A stretch of 64,000 nt of DNA, taken from the NCBI GenBank assembly GCA_022266195.1, contig WHVY01000002.1:7083001-7147000 (forward strand), given 5' to 3'. The translations under genes and the position numbers were made by a program. Every line of letters begins with the position of its first letter. Position 1 is the stretch's first letter. The DNA is from Tetranychus cinnabarinus. Its lineage: Eukaryota; Arthropoda; Arachnida; Trombidiformes; Tetranychidae. A model generated the notes under the pieces. That model was not told the DNA's origin. It saw nothing but the letters and a program-made list of their open reading frames with translations, and did not search any database. Below, one piece after another: positions 25,483 through 38,562 of this stretch.

Positions 25483-26684
25483 ATGAATTTTAAATTATCT
25501 GAGTTTATTTTATTAGTGATTGCTTTTCAGCCAACCCTTTCGGCTCACGTTCATTCACATAACAAAGGTGAGATCTTTTTTCCTAAATTGACATTGTCAG
25601 CTTATTTATCACAAATTTTGGATTAGATTTTTTGCTCTATAATGATTATTTGATAATTTACTTTGGTAATCGTTTTTTACAGAGAGGGTTGATGATGGTT
25701 TTGGTAGTGTAAATCACTTTGCAACTGATGGATCTCACAATTCTGAATATGATCATCAAGCGGTTTTAGGTAGTAAGAAAGAAGCTGCTGAATACGATGA
25801 ATTACCTCCAGAAGAATCTCAAAGGCGATTAAGAATATTAGTTACCAAAGGTGGCATGGATGCCGATACCGATGGATTTGTGTCAAAAGAAGAATTAACT
25901 CAATGGGTATTTAAATCTTTCGAATCGCTGGCTAGTGAAGAAGGAATTGAAAGTTTCAATGAGGAAGATACTAATAAGGATGGATATGTTTCTTGGGATG
26001 AACATATAAATTATAATTTTGAAGCTGATGAATTACAATTTAAAGATACCAATGAGATGATCTATGAAGATAAAATTTTATTCAAAGCAGCTGATATAAA
26101 TAATGATGGAAAATTAGATGTTACAGAGTTTCCTGCCTTCAATTCACCCGAAGATTTTGTTTCTATGCATGAAGCTTTATACCAAATAACGATGGAAAAA
26201 AAGGATAAAAACAATGATGGAGCTCTTGATTTCAGTGAATTCATTCGAGATGAAAGAGGTGGAATACCTGAACCGAAATCGGAAATTTATATCATTGAAA
26301 AGGAACGCTTTTCAAAAGACTTTGATCTCGATAAAAATGGAAAACTTGACAAGAAAGAGACTCTTCTTTGGCTGGTTCCAGACATTAGGTAACTATTTCT
26401 TTGTTCTGATTAATTACTTGAATTGGTTATCAATTATATATGTTTCTTCTTAGGATCTTATTTTTTCTCAACAATATTTGACTATTAATTTTTGTAAATT
26501 TCTTGATTCTTACAGAGAAACCGCAGCTTCTGAAGCTGACCATTTATTAACTACATGTGATGATGATGGTGATGGAAAATTATCTGTAGAGGAAATTGTA
26601 TCCCATTACGATGTTTTCGTTGGAAGTGAAGCGACAGACTTTGGTGACCATCTACACAAAATTAATCCTCATGACGAATTGTAA
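25483..26684 (+). CDS. CREC family six-EF-hand protein (calumenin/reticulocalbin-like), ER-retained
   Basis: Three exons, 25483-25567, 25683-26388 and 26516-26684, encode 319 aa, typical for the family (about 315). It is a low-affinity calcium-binding protein of the secretory-pathway lumen. A signal peptide is visible at residues 1-21 (hydrophobic LLVIAFQPTLSA). A His/Gly/Asp-rich segment and the family motif DHQAVLGSKKEA-EYDELPPEES follow. Six canonical loops come in order: DADTDGFVSKEE, DTNKDGYVSWDE, DINNDGKLDVTE, DKNNDGALDFSE, DLDKNGKLDKKE and DDDGDGKLSVEE. The end EIVSHYDVFVGSEATDFGDH leads to the C-terminal HDEL retention signal. Reticulocalbins end HDEL and calumenins HDEF, so the tail favours a reticulocalbin-like role, but the overall order matches both; the paralog is left open. 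Introns are GT-AG with matching phases (1 and 2). Confidence 0.95.
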
Positions 26685-27295
26685 CGTTATTTAGAGATTT
26701 AATTTAATCTACTTAACGTTAACGGATTATCAACAGAAGCTGTGACCCAAAAGCATTACCTCAGTCCGGTCAAATTTTAATTGGAAACTGTATATTAATT
26801 GATATTAACCGTCAAGGATGAACAGAAAAGAGTGATGACAACAATTAGTTTACCCATTTATATTTCCCTAATATTCTTAATCATATTAACACTTTTAGAT
26901 ATGAGCCCAATTAATGTCACTTAGGTATACTCTGCCATAAGAAAATTAAGAACTAATTCAAATTAAGAAATTGAATTGTTACTCATTACATAAGTTTTAA
27001 AAAATATTCCTTTAGATGACATATCTAACAAAATTTTACTTACAATATGTGCCATGAGCTACTCCGATCATTTTAATTATTTAATCTGAATGCCATTTAT
27101 ACCAATTATTAATCTATTGTAAATATCATTCTTAATGAGATCTGTACTTCTTTATTATTCAACTATAGTAATTATTAAACGAAACAATCACTTTCAATTT
27201 GTATGTCTTTGTTGATTAAAAAGCCTCCTAACAACAAGATCTGTCCACCATTGTCAGAATAAATCATGTCTTTAGCTTAACGTAATCCAGTTGAG
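26685..27295. other. Spacer between CREC gene and unknown membrane gene
   Basis: About 610 bp of AT-rich DNA holding the CREC 3' UTR and the promoter/leader of the next gene. An upstream ATG at about 27258 opens only four codons. No other feature is seen. Confidence 0.4.
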
Positions 27296-27740
27296 ATGGA
27301 CATTGATCCACTTTATCCTTTGACCGTTGATTATTTCACTTCCCCTGAAATATGGCAACTATTCGAAATCTTTATCTGGCAACTGATCATGGCCAAGATC
27401 GGAAAAAATCGCACCTTTGTTTACATGCAGAGACGCTATGAAAAGGTAATTTGTTGCTCTTTTAATATCTTTAAATATTAATTTCAATATTTCTCTTCTC
27501 AATTAGCCATCCATAAATGAACCAGCTTTAATACTGTTATTAACTGTCTTTACTATTTCCTACATCATATTGATAGTAGATGAGTGGATGGGAATAATTA
27601 GACGAGGTGACCGATTGTTTCCTAATTTTGCGGCTCTTGCGCGAAAATTGTTGGTACCACTTCCCGATGCTTTAAGGGAACGTCAAGTAGGATTTTTCAA
27701 TTTCGGTGATCCCGACCCCGAAGATGACGAGGAAGATTAA
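27296..27740 (+). CDS. Unrecognised small membrane protein
   Basis: Two exons, 27296-27445 and 27507-27740, encode 127 aa. I do not recognise the family. The GT-AG intron is 61 bp, phase 0, and joins QRRYEK to PSINEPA; frame continuity across a clean splice supports a real gene, as does a poly(A) signal AATAAA at 27762-27767. An N-terminal amphipathic or hydrophobic stretch (about residues 19-33, IWQLFEIFIWQLIMA) is followed by a basic linker (KIGKNRTFVYMQRRYEK). A strong membrane segment covers about residues 56-76 (ALILLLTVFTISYIILIV), and after it come WMGIIRRGDRLFPNF and a very acidic C-terminus (DPDPEDDEED). One or two membrane passes are possible. The gene converges on Ubc13, 1.2 kb away. 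It could be a rapidly evolving subunit of a larger membrane complex; nothing in the sequence says which. Confidence 0.62.
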
Positions 27741-28949
27741 ATTGTATAAACTCTCTGATCAAATAAATTCAATTGTTACCTGATTCTCATTGTCTTAAGA
27801 TACAGTTTGAGAGAGTAAAATTAACTCGGATATTTATAATTGTTTAAAAGGATATTTTTATCAGTGAGATTGAGCTTTTAAAATGTTTTGTGATTTCAAT
27901 TGTGATCATCATGTAAATTAAATATAGACACATTTTGATATCTATTTTTACATCAGTAGATTTTTACAAAAGCTTTTTTTCCAGGTTGATAAATTGGGTG
28001 AAATAATTGATGGAAATCAATGTGACTCGATTAGAATACGCGAAACTTCCGAACAAATTCAAAATTATTAATGATGGTTTAAATCTGGAAATGAATTGTA
28101 ATCAAAATATAATTTGATTCAGTAGCCAATAAGAAGGATAATTTGTATTGAAATAAACGTAGAAAATATTTTCAAATGAAATAAGGAAATTAAGAGTAAT
28201 GTACTGATCAAGGTTGAAATTATGATAAAAAGGATTAACGATGCCTGGCTGATATTTGATGTCATCCAGACTTTGATTATAAAGATGCAATACAAATAAA
28301 TTAGTCAGAAATCACGAGTGAACTGAAAATAGAAATCAAGTTGACTAAATTAAATAATTTTGCAAAGCATGATAAAATCCAATGATAATTTAAAATGATT
28401 AGATCTACTGATGGTGGAAGTGATTTTTCCCAGATTTTATGATTCAATGTCCATTTTTATATGGATGAGATTGAGTTGACTTGTTGAGATTTGGCTCAAG
28501 AGATTCAGCTAGATACTTGAGGTTTGCATCTCTTTAAAATGAAGTGAAAAGACTGGTCACTTCATCACGTAGACTAAAATTAATAGTGGGATGAGGAAGG
28601 TCTGAGTGACAGTTTTTTTGGTTAAATAGGCGTAAGTTTTAAATTAATTAACTTGCTTTAATTTTCATCTCAAAAGTAACCTATTGAAAATGGTGAGAGA
28701 GAATGGGAAAGGAGGAGGTAAGGGTAAGGTCGAAATGAGAAGAAAATGGAAAACAAAGAGCGTGCGATCGTAGAAATGGTTTGGTTAGTTGTAAAGCAAG
28801 AATTCAAGAAAAGTGTCAGAGCTGGAAGCGAACAAGATCTTAAGTCCAATCATCCGCAATATCCTCAAATATTCATCTTTTATCAAATGGTCTATTTTCT
28901 TAGTTGATCTCTAACTTAGCCTTCAATCTCATCAAGCTGAAGTTTAATT
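27741..28949. other. Convergent spacer before Ubc13
   Basis: About 1.2 kb between two convergent stop codons. It holds the poly(A) signal of the upstream gene (27762-27767) and probably the 3' UTR of Ubc13 on the minus strand. Short open frames show no similarity. No gene is seen. Confidence 0.45.
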
Positions 28950-29841
28950 TTACTGCATTGCATAAAGCCGAGTCCAGTCCCGAGCTGAAAGGTGAAAGCG
29001 AAAGAAAAGATCATTAGAGGGTTGAATTCTAGAAATTGACACTACTCATGCAGGTCGAAATAAAAAGGTAGCACAATGTATATGCAATTTGCAAGGCTCA
29101 CCTGTTTTAATAGCTTCGGTTTCATTAACTTTCCATTGCTCGGCAACATCATTTGCCAATGGATCATCTGGATTTGGAGCAGAGAGAAGAGCTTGAATTG
29201 ATAATAAAACGGTGCGAATCTGAAGAGCAGGACTCCATTTATCTTTAAGTATATCCAAACAAATTCTTCCCAATTTATCGATATTAGGGTGATATATTTT
29301 AGTCATAAATCTAACTTTGGGAGCAGACATAGGATATTCCTCAGGTAGGAAAAGCTCTAATTTAAATACACCACCATCAAAAGGTGACTGTGAGCAAAAA
29401 GAAAGAATAAACGGTTAGATAAATGAGACAACACATTCTGATTGCAGGTAAGGACGATGAGAAGATGTAGCTAGACAGAATGAACTTGAGTCAAATCATA
29501 CCCCTTCTGGTCCAGCAACTACAACATGAAAATATCTAGCATTATGTTCATCAGGAACTGCACTAATTCCAGGTACAGGTTCGGCCATCAGTCTTTGGGT
29601 TTCCTAAAAATGGTGAAAGGATAGAATAAAGAAAAAGAGTTTAGAATAGCCATAATGTAAGTGTGAGGTGAAGTAAAAGGAAGAAAAGAAAGAAAAAAAT
29701 TATGTGAATAAAAGGGAAGAAAGAGAAGAAAAAAGGGAAAAAAGATGATGAAGACGCAACAAAACACAACCATTCACAGCAATTTTGATTTTTGTTTAAC
29801 AATTCACTTGCCTTGATTATTCTTCTTGGTAATGCTGACAT
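28950..29841 (-). CDS. UBE2N: Ubiquitin-conjugating enzyme E2 N (Ubc13/bendless)
   Basis: Four minus-strand exons, 29812-29841, 29502-29603, 29102-29387 and 28950-28984, encode 150 aa (human 152). Ubc13 pairs with an Mms2/Uev1A partner to build Lys63-linked ubiquitin chains in DNA-damage tolerance and immune signalling. The start is MSALPRRIIK-ETQRLMAEPV. The HPN motif (residues 77-79) and the catalytic Cys87 in GRICLDILKDKWSPAL sit at the human positions, and the end reads DWTRLYAMQ. The segment ALQIRTVLLSIQALLSAPNP is near identical to the animal family. Intron 1 has a GC donor (AAG|GCAAGT) instead of GT; introns 2 and 3 are GT-AG. The phases (0, 0, 1) close exactly. Confidence 0.96.
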
Positions 29842-32800
29842 ATTGAGATTTAATTACACTATTTAACCTTTAGTCCTCTAACTTAATTTACTGTAAAACA
29901 GAGACAGTTAAGAAAGAAAAAACTTGTTACAGACCAATTTATCAATAAAAACACAGAAAGTAAAATGATTTGCAGCAATAACAATCTGAAAAGATTTTAT
30001 TTTGAGTTAACACTAACAGATGGCTCTAGATGTTTACTATTAATAATATTTTTTTAAAACTAAAGTTAATTTCTGCAAATTTTTTCTTTTAATCTAATTT
30101 AAATTAAATCAGTTCTTATGTTTTGATTGTGTTTTAATTTACATACGGATAATCTGTGACCTTATAATTTCATTAAATAGTAAGAGTATAGTATTTGTGG
30201 TTGAAGCAATAAAGGTAAGTCTTGATCTTTCAATGTTTAAATCTTGGAATATGTAAACCAGAATTTTAAGAAACATTGCTTGAAAATTTACAGAAATTTA
30301 CATGAATATCGTGAATTCAGAAATTTACATGAATATGTTTCTTTTTCTCATCATGGACTGAATATTTATTGTCTAGCTTAAGGTCTTAAATTCAAGACGA
30401 AAATTTAAGACGTAAAACGATGAATGAAATAGGACAAAAACAATTAGGAAATCGCGACTGGGAACCATTTATTTAAGAAAAGCAGTAAATCCATTCGAGT
30501 CTATGGTTGATATGATTTCTTTTTAATCATTCAAATTTTCTCTTTCAAAGATTAATTATTTCAATTTTCAATGTTCTACCATTAGCTAATTACTTTATTG
30601 GTTATCCTGAATCTTTTGTTATAAGATGAACGACAATAAATAATCAGCTGCGCCTTACGTTTAATTGAAATGAAATCAATGAAATTTTTATCAAAAACTT
30701 GAAAATTCAATTCCACAACTGATTCAATTATTGTATTTTAATTGAAAGTAAGCTTTCCCTTTAGCTGTTGAACCAGTTTTATCGTATACTCTAATCGAGT
30801 TGTCTAATAAAGTCTAAAATCATCTTGATTTATACCATTACTTCAATCAAACGGCTACTTCAATCCTATAAATGGATTATCTAACTCTTTTTAAATGTAA
30901 CCCATCTAATCACTTTCTTTAATTATATTTCAGATTGTTATGTTTAAATTCTCTGTCCATCATGAAATTGTCTTTCAATGCTTGTGATAATCGTCACCAT
31001 ACATCTTGATATCAACTAAATGGATCGTCTCTGGAGTAGGAATCAACAACCAATTTTCAAATGGACTATTTCAAGCCATCACATTATTAATTTTAATTTT
31101 CAACAAACTGACAAAGCTTGCAGCCGTATGAAAGCTTAATTGACTATTTTGACCATCTTTCACCAAATTATTCAATTATAATGTATTATTGATGATCTGG
31201 TTATGTTCACGTTGGGCCATCACAAAATGAGTTTACCAGATTCCCTGTTAACCGATTTGGACTCTTCCTCTTGGTTTCTGAAAATCTCAATTTCTTTGTT
31301 CAATCAAGTCTATCAAGTTTATAAATATAATTTTATGGATGATTATATGTCTAATGTGTTGAAATTTAATGTGTGAAACCAGCAAACATGAAAATTGTCA
31401 CCAATAGTCTCTTTGAATGTGGTTAGTCAATTTGGCCATTTTGTTATTAATCCCACTTGTTTAACTCAATAACCAGTTAATTGACTATCGGCAGACCATT
31501 AATAATGCACCAAATCACCGAGGTAAGTAAACATAATTAAATGCATGATAAGTTAATGATAAGCCTGTGAATAAAATGTCCCAACCCTGTATCCAACCAA
31601 ATCCTGCATGGTTAAGCTTTCATACTGATTCTTATTTTTCTCATTGTAACAGCTCAATAATATCTGGCGATTCTGATGATCACAGTTGCTATTAATTGAA
31701 ATTAAAGGACGTGGAATACCAACGTGAAGGTCAACTCTGATAACCATTTAACCATTACAATTGGATGTGCAAGTCTTACAATTGAAATAACCATGAAGGC
31801 TAACCAAAGTGTCTATCCAAGTCTCCATTGAAAGTGAAAGCATATCGAAATGATGTAGACCAGTCAATCTTATTTTTATGTTAAATAGTTAAATTGTTTA
31901 CAGATGAGATGCTTCATGATTTAAACATTAAGCTTTCTTAATTTCTCCCAATCATGTTCACATAAATTAACAGTATTGAACACGCAATTAATAATTTTAC
32001 CTGATATTCATCATTCAATTCAATTGCAATCTTTTCTCTTCTCTTCCCAACTGATCTCGTTTGACCTCTCAGTTGCTGTTCAATATCATCATGGCTGTCA
32101 TCAAATTTAATAATCATTCATAGCCAATTTGATTGAAACTAAAGGTTGATTGAGCATTCATAAAGTAATTTAATTTAAATTAGATAGAAATATAATTGAT
32201 TAATGTTTTCGCTTATAAATAGAAATGTAAAAGTTAAATTGTAAACAATCTTACCTTTTTGATTTACTATTGTTTTTACATTCTTCTTGGAAATCACAAA
32301 TTTTTGTAAATAAATTCATCTTAATCATTATTAACATAATCAATTTTCTTTCCTTCTTTATAAATTTAACTTTAAAATCATCTTTCTTTTTACTATTAAT
32401 TATGAAGGTCTAGTTGGGCCTCAATAAGCTACAATTTAAATTGTGACCTCGAATTAGGTTAATGAAGTACTTTGTCAACTGACATCACCATTAATTAATT
32501 AACATCGTTTACTTGGCTAAAGATAATCAAATGAATTTTAATAAAACTCTAATAATTGAAACAATTTGATGAACAATTTGGGTTTAAACAGTTTTCTGGT
32601 AAATTGTGAGGAACGCCATCTTAAGGGTTAAAAAGTCACAAAAGGTTTGTTTACAATGTTTGTGACTTGTTTTGTTAATCTTATTGGAGTATTTAAAGTT
32701 GGTTAATTAAACGTTTTAATTGCTCATTTTACGGTTAATTTATTGTTTATTGCTAAGGTAAACCTGCATTTTGGCAGCATCAATTTCAATGTTTCAATCT

Positions 32801-34230
32801 TCATCCGGTTAAACTGTTAACCTGTTGTGAAAACAATTTGTGCCTGAAAGCCTTGGAAGGCATTTTTTTGTTTTACTGTAAACAATTATCCATTGGTGGT
32901 ATAATTATTGGATATATTGGTGAAGAATTAGATTCTTGTTCAAGTCGCACCATTAGATGATGAACATTAATATGTTTGGTACTTGATGTTAATATTTGTT
33001 TAGATTGAGATGAAACAACCATTAGTCGATCAACCAACTAAATTGATTTGGACTTTTTACTACTACTTTACTTGCTACTCTCAAGTTTTTCATCTGCAAT
33101 CATTGACTCAGATAGATTGTCAATCAACTTGTTACCTAGTGCTTTTTTTATAATCAAATGAAGGTTAGAGTAAAAATATACCTCTTTCATGGTGATTTAG
33201 CACTTGGTTTGCACCTTTCAATGGTCAATCAGTCATGAATCAGGATTCAATTTCTTCTCCTTATTTGATCTTCTCTCTGATTATCTCCTTGAATTGCGAC
33301 CATTGAAATTAATCTATGTTGGAAACTGATCATTGATAATTTTTTGAACTTTGATCAAGATTGAACATTATTTTGTTCACAAAAAAAAGTGTAAGTGATG
33401 AACAATTAGATGTCTGTTTAGGGGCAAATTCCCGTCCAAATGTACACAGTTTGCAACAGTTATCTTCTTAAGGGGATAACCAGAAAATCAATAATCACGA
33501 TGAGCTTGATTAAGATAATAACTTCAACTTGATTAATCAATCAAATTTAGCCCCAGAATACTTAACCTTACTTTGGTCCAACTATTATTTCCTATTGTGA
33601 GTGTATGGCAACAATTAAATCTAAAAGACCATTAAAGGTTTATATCATTGCCAACAAGGTAACGTTATACAAGATTTATCAACATTTCCTGTTTTTCAAT
33701 ACAACTTTTATCATTATCACCAATAAGATTACCTAATAAATACATTAACAATAAGTTTCACTTTCATTGTGACTCCAGAATTATCATCAAAATTAACTCT
33801 AAACAATTACAAATTAAATTGAAACTTGAATCGATTTAACGAAAAAAGTAAAACAAAAATGAAACAAATCTCTTTGGCTGTACAGGTTAAGGAATAGTGT
33901 GAGATATAACATATTCAGTTAGTTGCTACACTGACCTTTCAAAGTGAATTTACTTTTTTTCTTAATTTTCTCGCCATTGTTTTAATTTGTGTTTATGTAC
34001 TTTACATAACTCAGTGCTTGATAACCGCTAGTTATTGCGACTGATATTTTTGGTTATTGGCACTAGTTATTTGAATGGGCTTGTTAACAAACCCATAGAG
34101 AGTTGAATGAAATAATTAAATTCAATTTTTGGTTAAATCCAACAAATCTTATCAATGAAGAAGAGATAAAATTTTTTAGCCATAAATTGACCAATTGTGT
34201 CTTCAGCTTTTACTTTCATTATGTAAGCTT

Positions 34231-34326
34231 TTTAAACAACTCTTGCTCGGTGATATGATAGTGAATACACTCGGGCTTCGCCCTCGTGCATCTAACCATC
34301 ATATCACCTCACAATCGTTGTTTAAA
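34231..34326. mobile_element. Fold-back (palindromic) element with UUCG-type loop
   Basis: The left arm begins TTTAAACAAC and continues through GGTGATATGATAGT. The right arm, as reverse complement, begins TTTAAACAAC and continues through GGTGATATGATGGT. The centre CGGGC-TTCG-CCC is itself a stable hairpin. The whole 96 bp can fold into one long stem with a few mismatches. No coding capacity. It is best read as a small fold-back/MITE-type element; a structured RNA is the alternative. Confidence 0.7.
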
Positions 34327-37300
34327 TATACTTAATTGGTGAGCCTTTGGACAGTTAATTAATTTATCTACCAAGTTTGACATTTACCATTTACAATTGT
34401 TAACATTTAACATGAACAATTGTAATTTAGTTTGGAGATTTGGTTAGTTTCTTTTCATTCTTTTCCGTGTGTTACAAAAAGTAAAAGGAAAATCACTTCA
34501 CACAATTATATTGTATATTAATCTTTTATTTGGGGATTTCCTAAAAATTGAAACCATTGTCACCATAAGGGCCCTTGTATATCAGAGTTACTCTCACTCT
34601 TAACGTGATAAACATCATCGTTTTCATCTTTTTCACCATCATGATCACAGGCTATATTCACAATCTATTCATAATCTCATAATGGATGAATGCCTTTGAC
34701 CTAAAATGTAAAATTTTATTTCTGTGTTATTGATACAAACTGTTATTTAGTTCATTGTGAATTAACAATCTTTAATATTGAAACTTGCATCTCGGTGAAT
34801 CTAGAGTTTAACCATCATTCCGATTGACTTGATCACGATCTTTAATCGTTAATTTACTCTGCTCATTTAATTGTTTACCTGTTTACATGTGACAATGACA
34901 ATGAAAACAAGAAAAAGACGACTTCTATCATTGCTTTTGATTACAATTGATTAAGTTTCACCTTTTCCGGGTTTACCGTTCTCTCCAAGGTAAACTGGAT
35001 GACTAATAATAAGTTTAATAATAAAAAAATGAAATGAAAAAGTAAACAATCAGCTAAATCAAACAACAATCAAAGTAATCGGCCATTGTAATATTTACAA
35101 GTTTTCCCGAGTTAAATGAACTGTACTGAGTAACAGGGAATAAACAAGAAATTAAGTGAAAACAAACACTAAAATTGTTACAATTTATGAACACAAATTG
35201 ATTATCCTTTTGAATGTAATAATGTGATCCAAAAGACAAGAGAAATTACTAGATAATTGATTAAATAATGGTGAAAACGACAGTAAAATATATTGATTTC
35301 TGATTGTTGAATGGGAAATGAACGAGATAAAGAGTACAACAATTTACAAGGTAATTGTCACTTTAGGTTAGCATGGTGATTGTTAACCCTTATCCAATAC
35401 TGTAATTGAAATTAAAATTTGTAACAATTACTGTAGATTACACTAATTATGGATAAAGTTACCATCATAAATGCATCTACGGTTGACATTCATAACAATT
35501 TTAAGCAAGGAGGAAGGTGGAAGGTGAGAAGATGGAAAACAGAGAACCGAGAATAAGAAAGTTGATATTAGAGATTTATCAGTGGAAACATTTCCTGGTA
35601 TATTCAATAAAAAGATAATCAAAGGTCATTGACTGATGAGCTTATCATCATCACAAGATTCCATTGGGATGACAAAAATGAAGCAGAAAAATACAGAAAT
35701 GAAAATAGAGATTAGACGAGGAGTAAAAAGTGAAAGTTGAATGTAAAATAATGATAACCAACAACAATCAAGCTTGAGCTGAAGATTCATTGAGATTCTA
35801 TGTTTGTTTCATCAATTTTGCTTTTCTATTATCTCCAGGTTCTCTCGACTCTACGAAACTCCAAATTGTCCTTAACATCAAAATTGATCTTGTTCAACAC
35901 CACTTGGTTCCATTATTCCGTTCATTTGGCAACTAATCAAAATGATCACTGTGTAAAGGTCTAACATCAAGTTTTCACGGAATGTAAAAGCCTAATGATG
36001 ACGACTTTTCCAAACCATTTGATAGAACGATTTTATTTTACCAGAATCACTTGTTTACTTTGCCTGTTCATTTGTTGTTTACCTGAAATAATTAGAGAAA
36101 GAAGAAGCTCTATTTAATATGAGGTATTAATAAGAAGAGAAGAAAATTTTTGCTTGTATATTATTATCAGTAGTTTCAAGGCCTCCACAGTTTTTACTCA
36201 CCCTGAACCCGACACTTAACCTTGCCTTTCCTATCTCTTTGGGACACAAGTTACACCAGAATTTGGAAAATTCCCGATCCGTAAACAGGTCTTCACTTTT
36301 TAGATCTAACATCATTATCATTCTCAATAATGCAAACAACATCATTCACTTTTTTGCCTCTTTTTTTGGCTAAACGTTATCATTTTCTGCAATCTTATAA
36401 TCGACTGGCTACCAAATCAAGTTCAATCGGTAGGAGATCCCAAAAGTCTTTGGAAGGACAGGTCATGAAGAATCAAATTTAGCATTGACTTTGACTCGGA
36501 TAGAGTATGGATGGAAAGTTAACAGCTCGTAGATGAGTTCCTGAATTCACGTAATAGTCAGTATTTACCTTGAAAGTACGTGCAAAGAAAAGAGAAAAAT
36601 TATATAATTAAATAAATAAACAAGACCAATTAACAGTATTTCGAGGTCAAAAAGACGATAATAATTCAACCTCATGTACAACAAAGTAATAACACACTGA
36701 TAGCAATAAAGGCATCAACAAATCTTGGCATTTGTGCTGCATATTACCAAGTGTGTTAGCCTGTTAATCTACAGGTTATTATTTTCAGTGTTTAAACTGT
36801 TTTTTTACCTGTAAATTACTGTATTAAACTATGGTTTTCCAATAGTTTTTTCATCGATGATCAGTTGTGTTTCAATAAAAAGGATGCAGCATATGATACC
36901 TAGATTATTAAGAAAGAGAAGAGTATAATTGTGGAAACGGAAAACAATTAATGAAACGATAATTATCTTTATAAATGTTAAAAAATTGATTAGATGTCAA
37001 TAAAATCACAGATTTGAAACTTACCTGTAAGATTAATCAGCTTCCGCATTCACTTTGCACTTGACTTTGTGATTTTTAATGTTTTCTTCGATTTACTTCC
37101 CAATGATTTTCACCATTAAAGGTTGTGTAGATTTTAATAGTTTATTGAACATTGTTCAACAACTATTATTCACCTTGCCAAAGTCTATTCATATTTCCGA
37201 ACAATGGTCAGAGTACAAACAAATGCATGTAAATGGTAAAATTACACCTCAACATTTGCATTAGTTGTTTACAGCTGAAAAATCATCCGTTTGAAAAATA

Positions 37301-38362
37301 ATCCATTAAACACTATACTTTGAACACACACAATCAAAAGTCAAGTTGAAACTTTCTTAAAATTATCTAATAAACGTAATTATTTAACATAAAACATTGT
37401 TAATAAAGAGAAACGGATCAAAACAAAAGGTTTTAAGACAATGCAGGCTTTGCTGGAAAGGCTAAGCCATTTTATTGTTAGCTTAAAAAGCATAATGGGA
37501 ATCAGCCGATGCACAAAATGGTTGATTTATTATTAATTGATACAATTGAAAAGATTCATGATTGAGAAAATTTCCTGTAAGTTATTGATTCTAAATAATA
37601 AAATTTATCTGATTTAAGACTTTAAAACAGTTCTATTTAAGAGTAAATCTCTAAAAAGCATCGGCTATCATCTGATTTTCTTGGGTTTAACCAATTGCAT
37701 AAATAACCGGGAAAAGTGGAAGAACCGAAATGACCGGTTATATTTGAATTAATGCAATGTTTAATTTATTTTTTGATACATCTTGAATTTTCATTGATCA
37801 AAGTGAAATTACAGAATTAAAAGAATGATTAATAAAACATTAATCTCGATGGTTGAAATGATTAAATCATAACCATTAGAGTTGCAAGTGTACAAAATGA
37901 AAACACGTTGTTTATCAAAAAACCAGGGACAGACAAGGTAAATTTATTAGGCTAAATTATGAATTGATTAATTATTTTGTGATCAAGGTATGCGATTAAG
38001 TTGATCAAAATGGGATCATTGGATTTAATAAAATTCAACGGAATTTTTCCAATTTTAGATTAGTTGAATCAAAATTAACTGAGGAAAAGTGATGGTGATG
38101 ATTGGGAAGTTGAATCAATTTAAAAAGGTGAAAACAAAATGATTAACATTTCAACTGTTATTAAGAGTATATTTTGCTTCTTATTCAGTGAATTAGAGCG
38201 GGTTTGCAGACAGTTGAAAAAGCAGTTTAGTCTAATCTGTAAATCATCAACACTGGCTATTCAATAAAATGGCTTAGCATGGTAAAGTAAGGAAATGTAA
38301 GGTTAACAGTAAGAATCATTTCTGTGTTGAGGAAAAATTTGAGCTTCAAATTGAGCTTGACC

Positions 38363-38562
38363 GGGACAAGCTTTTTTCCACCACTTTTTCAATCTCTTTC
38401 ATATTGTCCACCACTTGAATCCAACACAAATACTATTCGTCAACCTTATATCCGAAAAGCAGTGAACAATTCGGTGAATGTATTAGATTTGGGTGATGGA
38501 CAGTACGGTGAAAAAGGTGATTGTAAAAGAGATTGAGAAATGTGGTGGAAAAAGCTGGTCCC
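38363..38562. mobile_element. MITE with hAT-like 8-bp target duplication, copy 2
   Basis: Ends are GGGACAAGC, T-run, CCACCAC and, on the right as reverse complement, GGGACCAGC, T-run, CCACCACATT. It is flanked by GCTTGACC (38355-38362) and GTTTGACC (38563-38570), an 8-bp duplication with one mismatch. It is 200 bp and non-coding. Its right half, read on the minus strand (CCATCACCCAAATCTAATAC), matches the plus-strand interior of the copy at 12894-13054. Confidence 0.8.
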
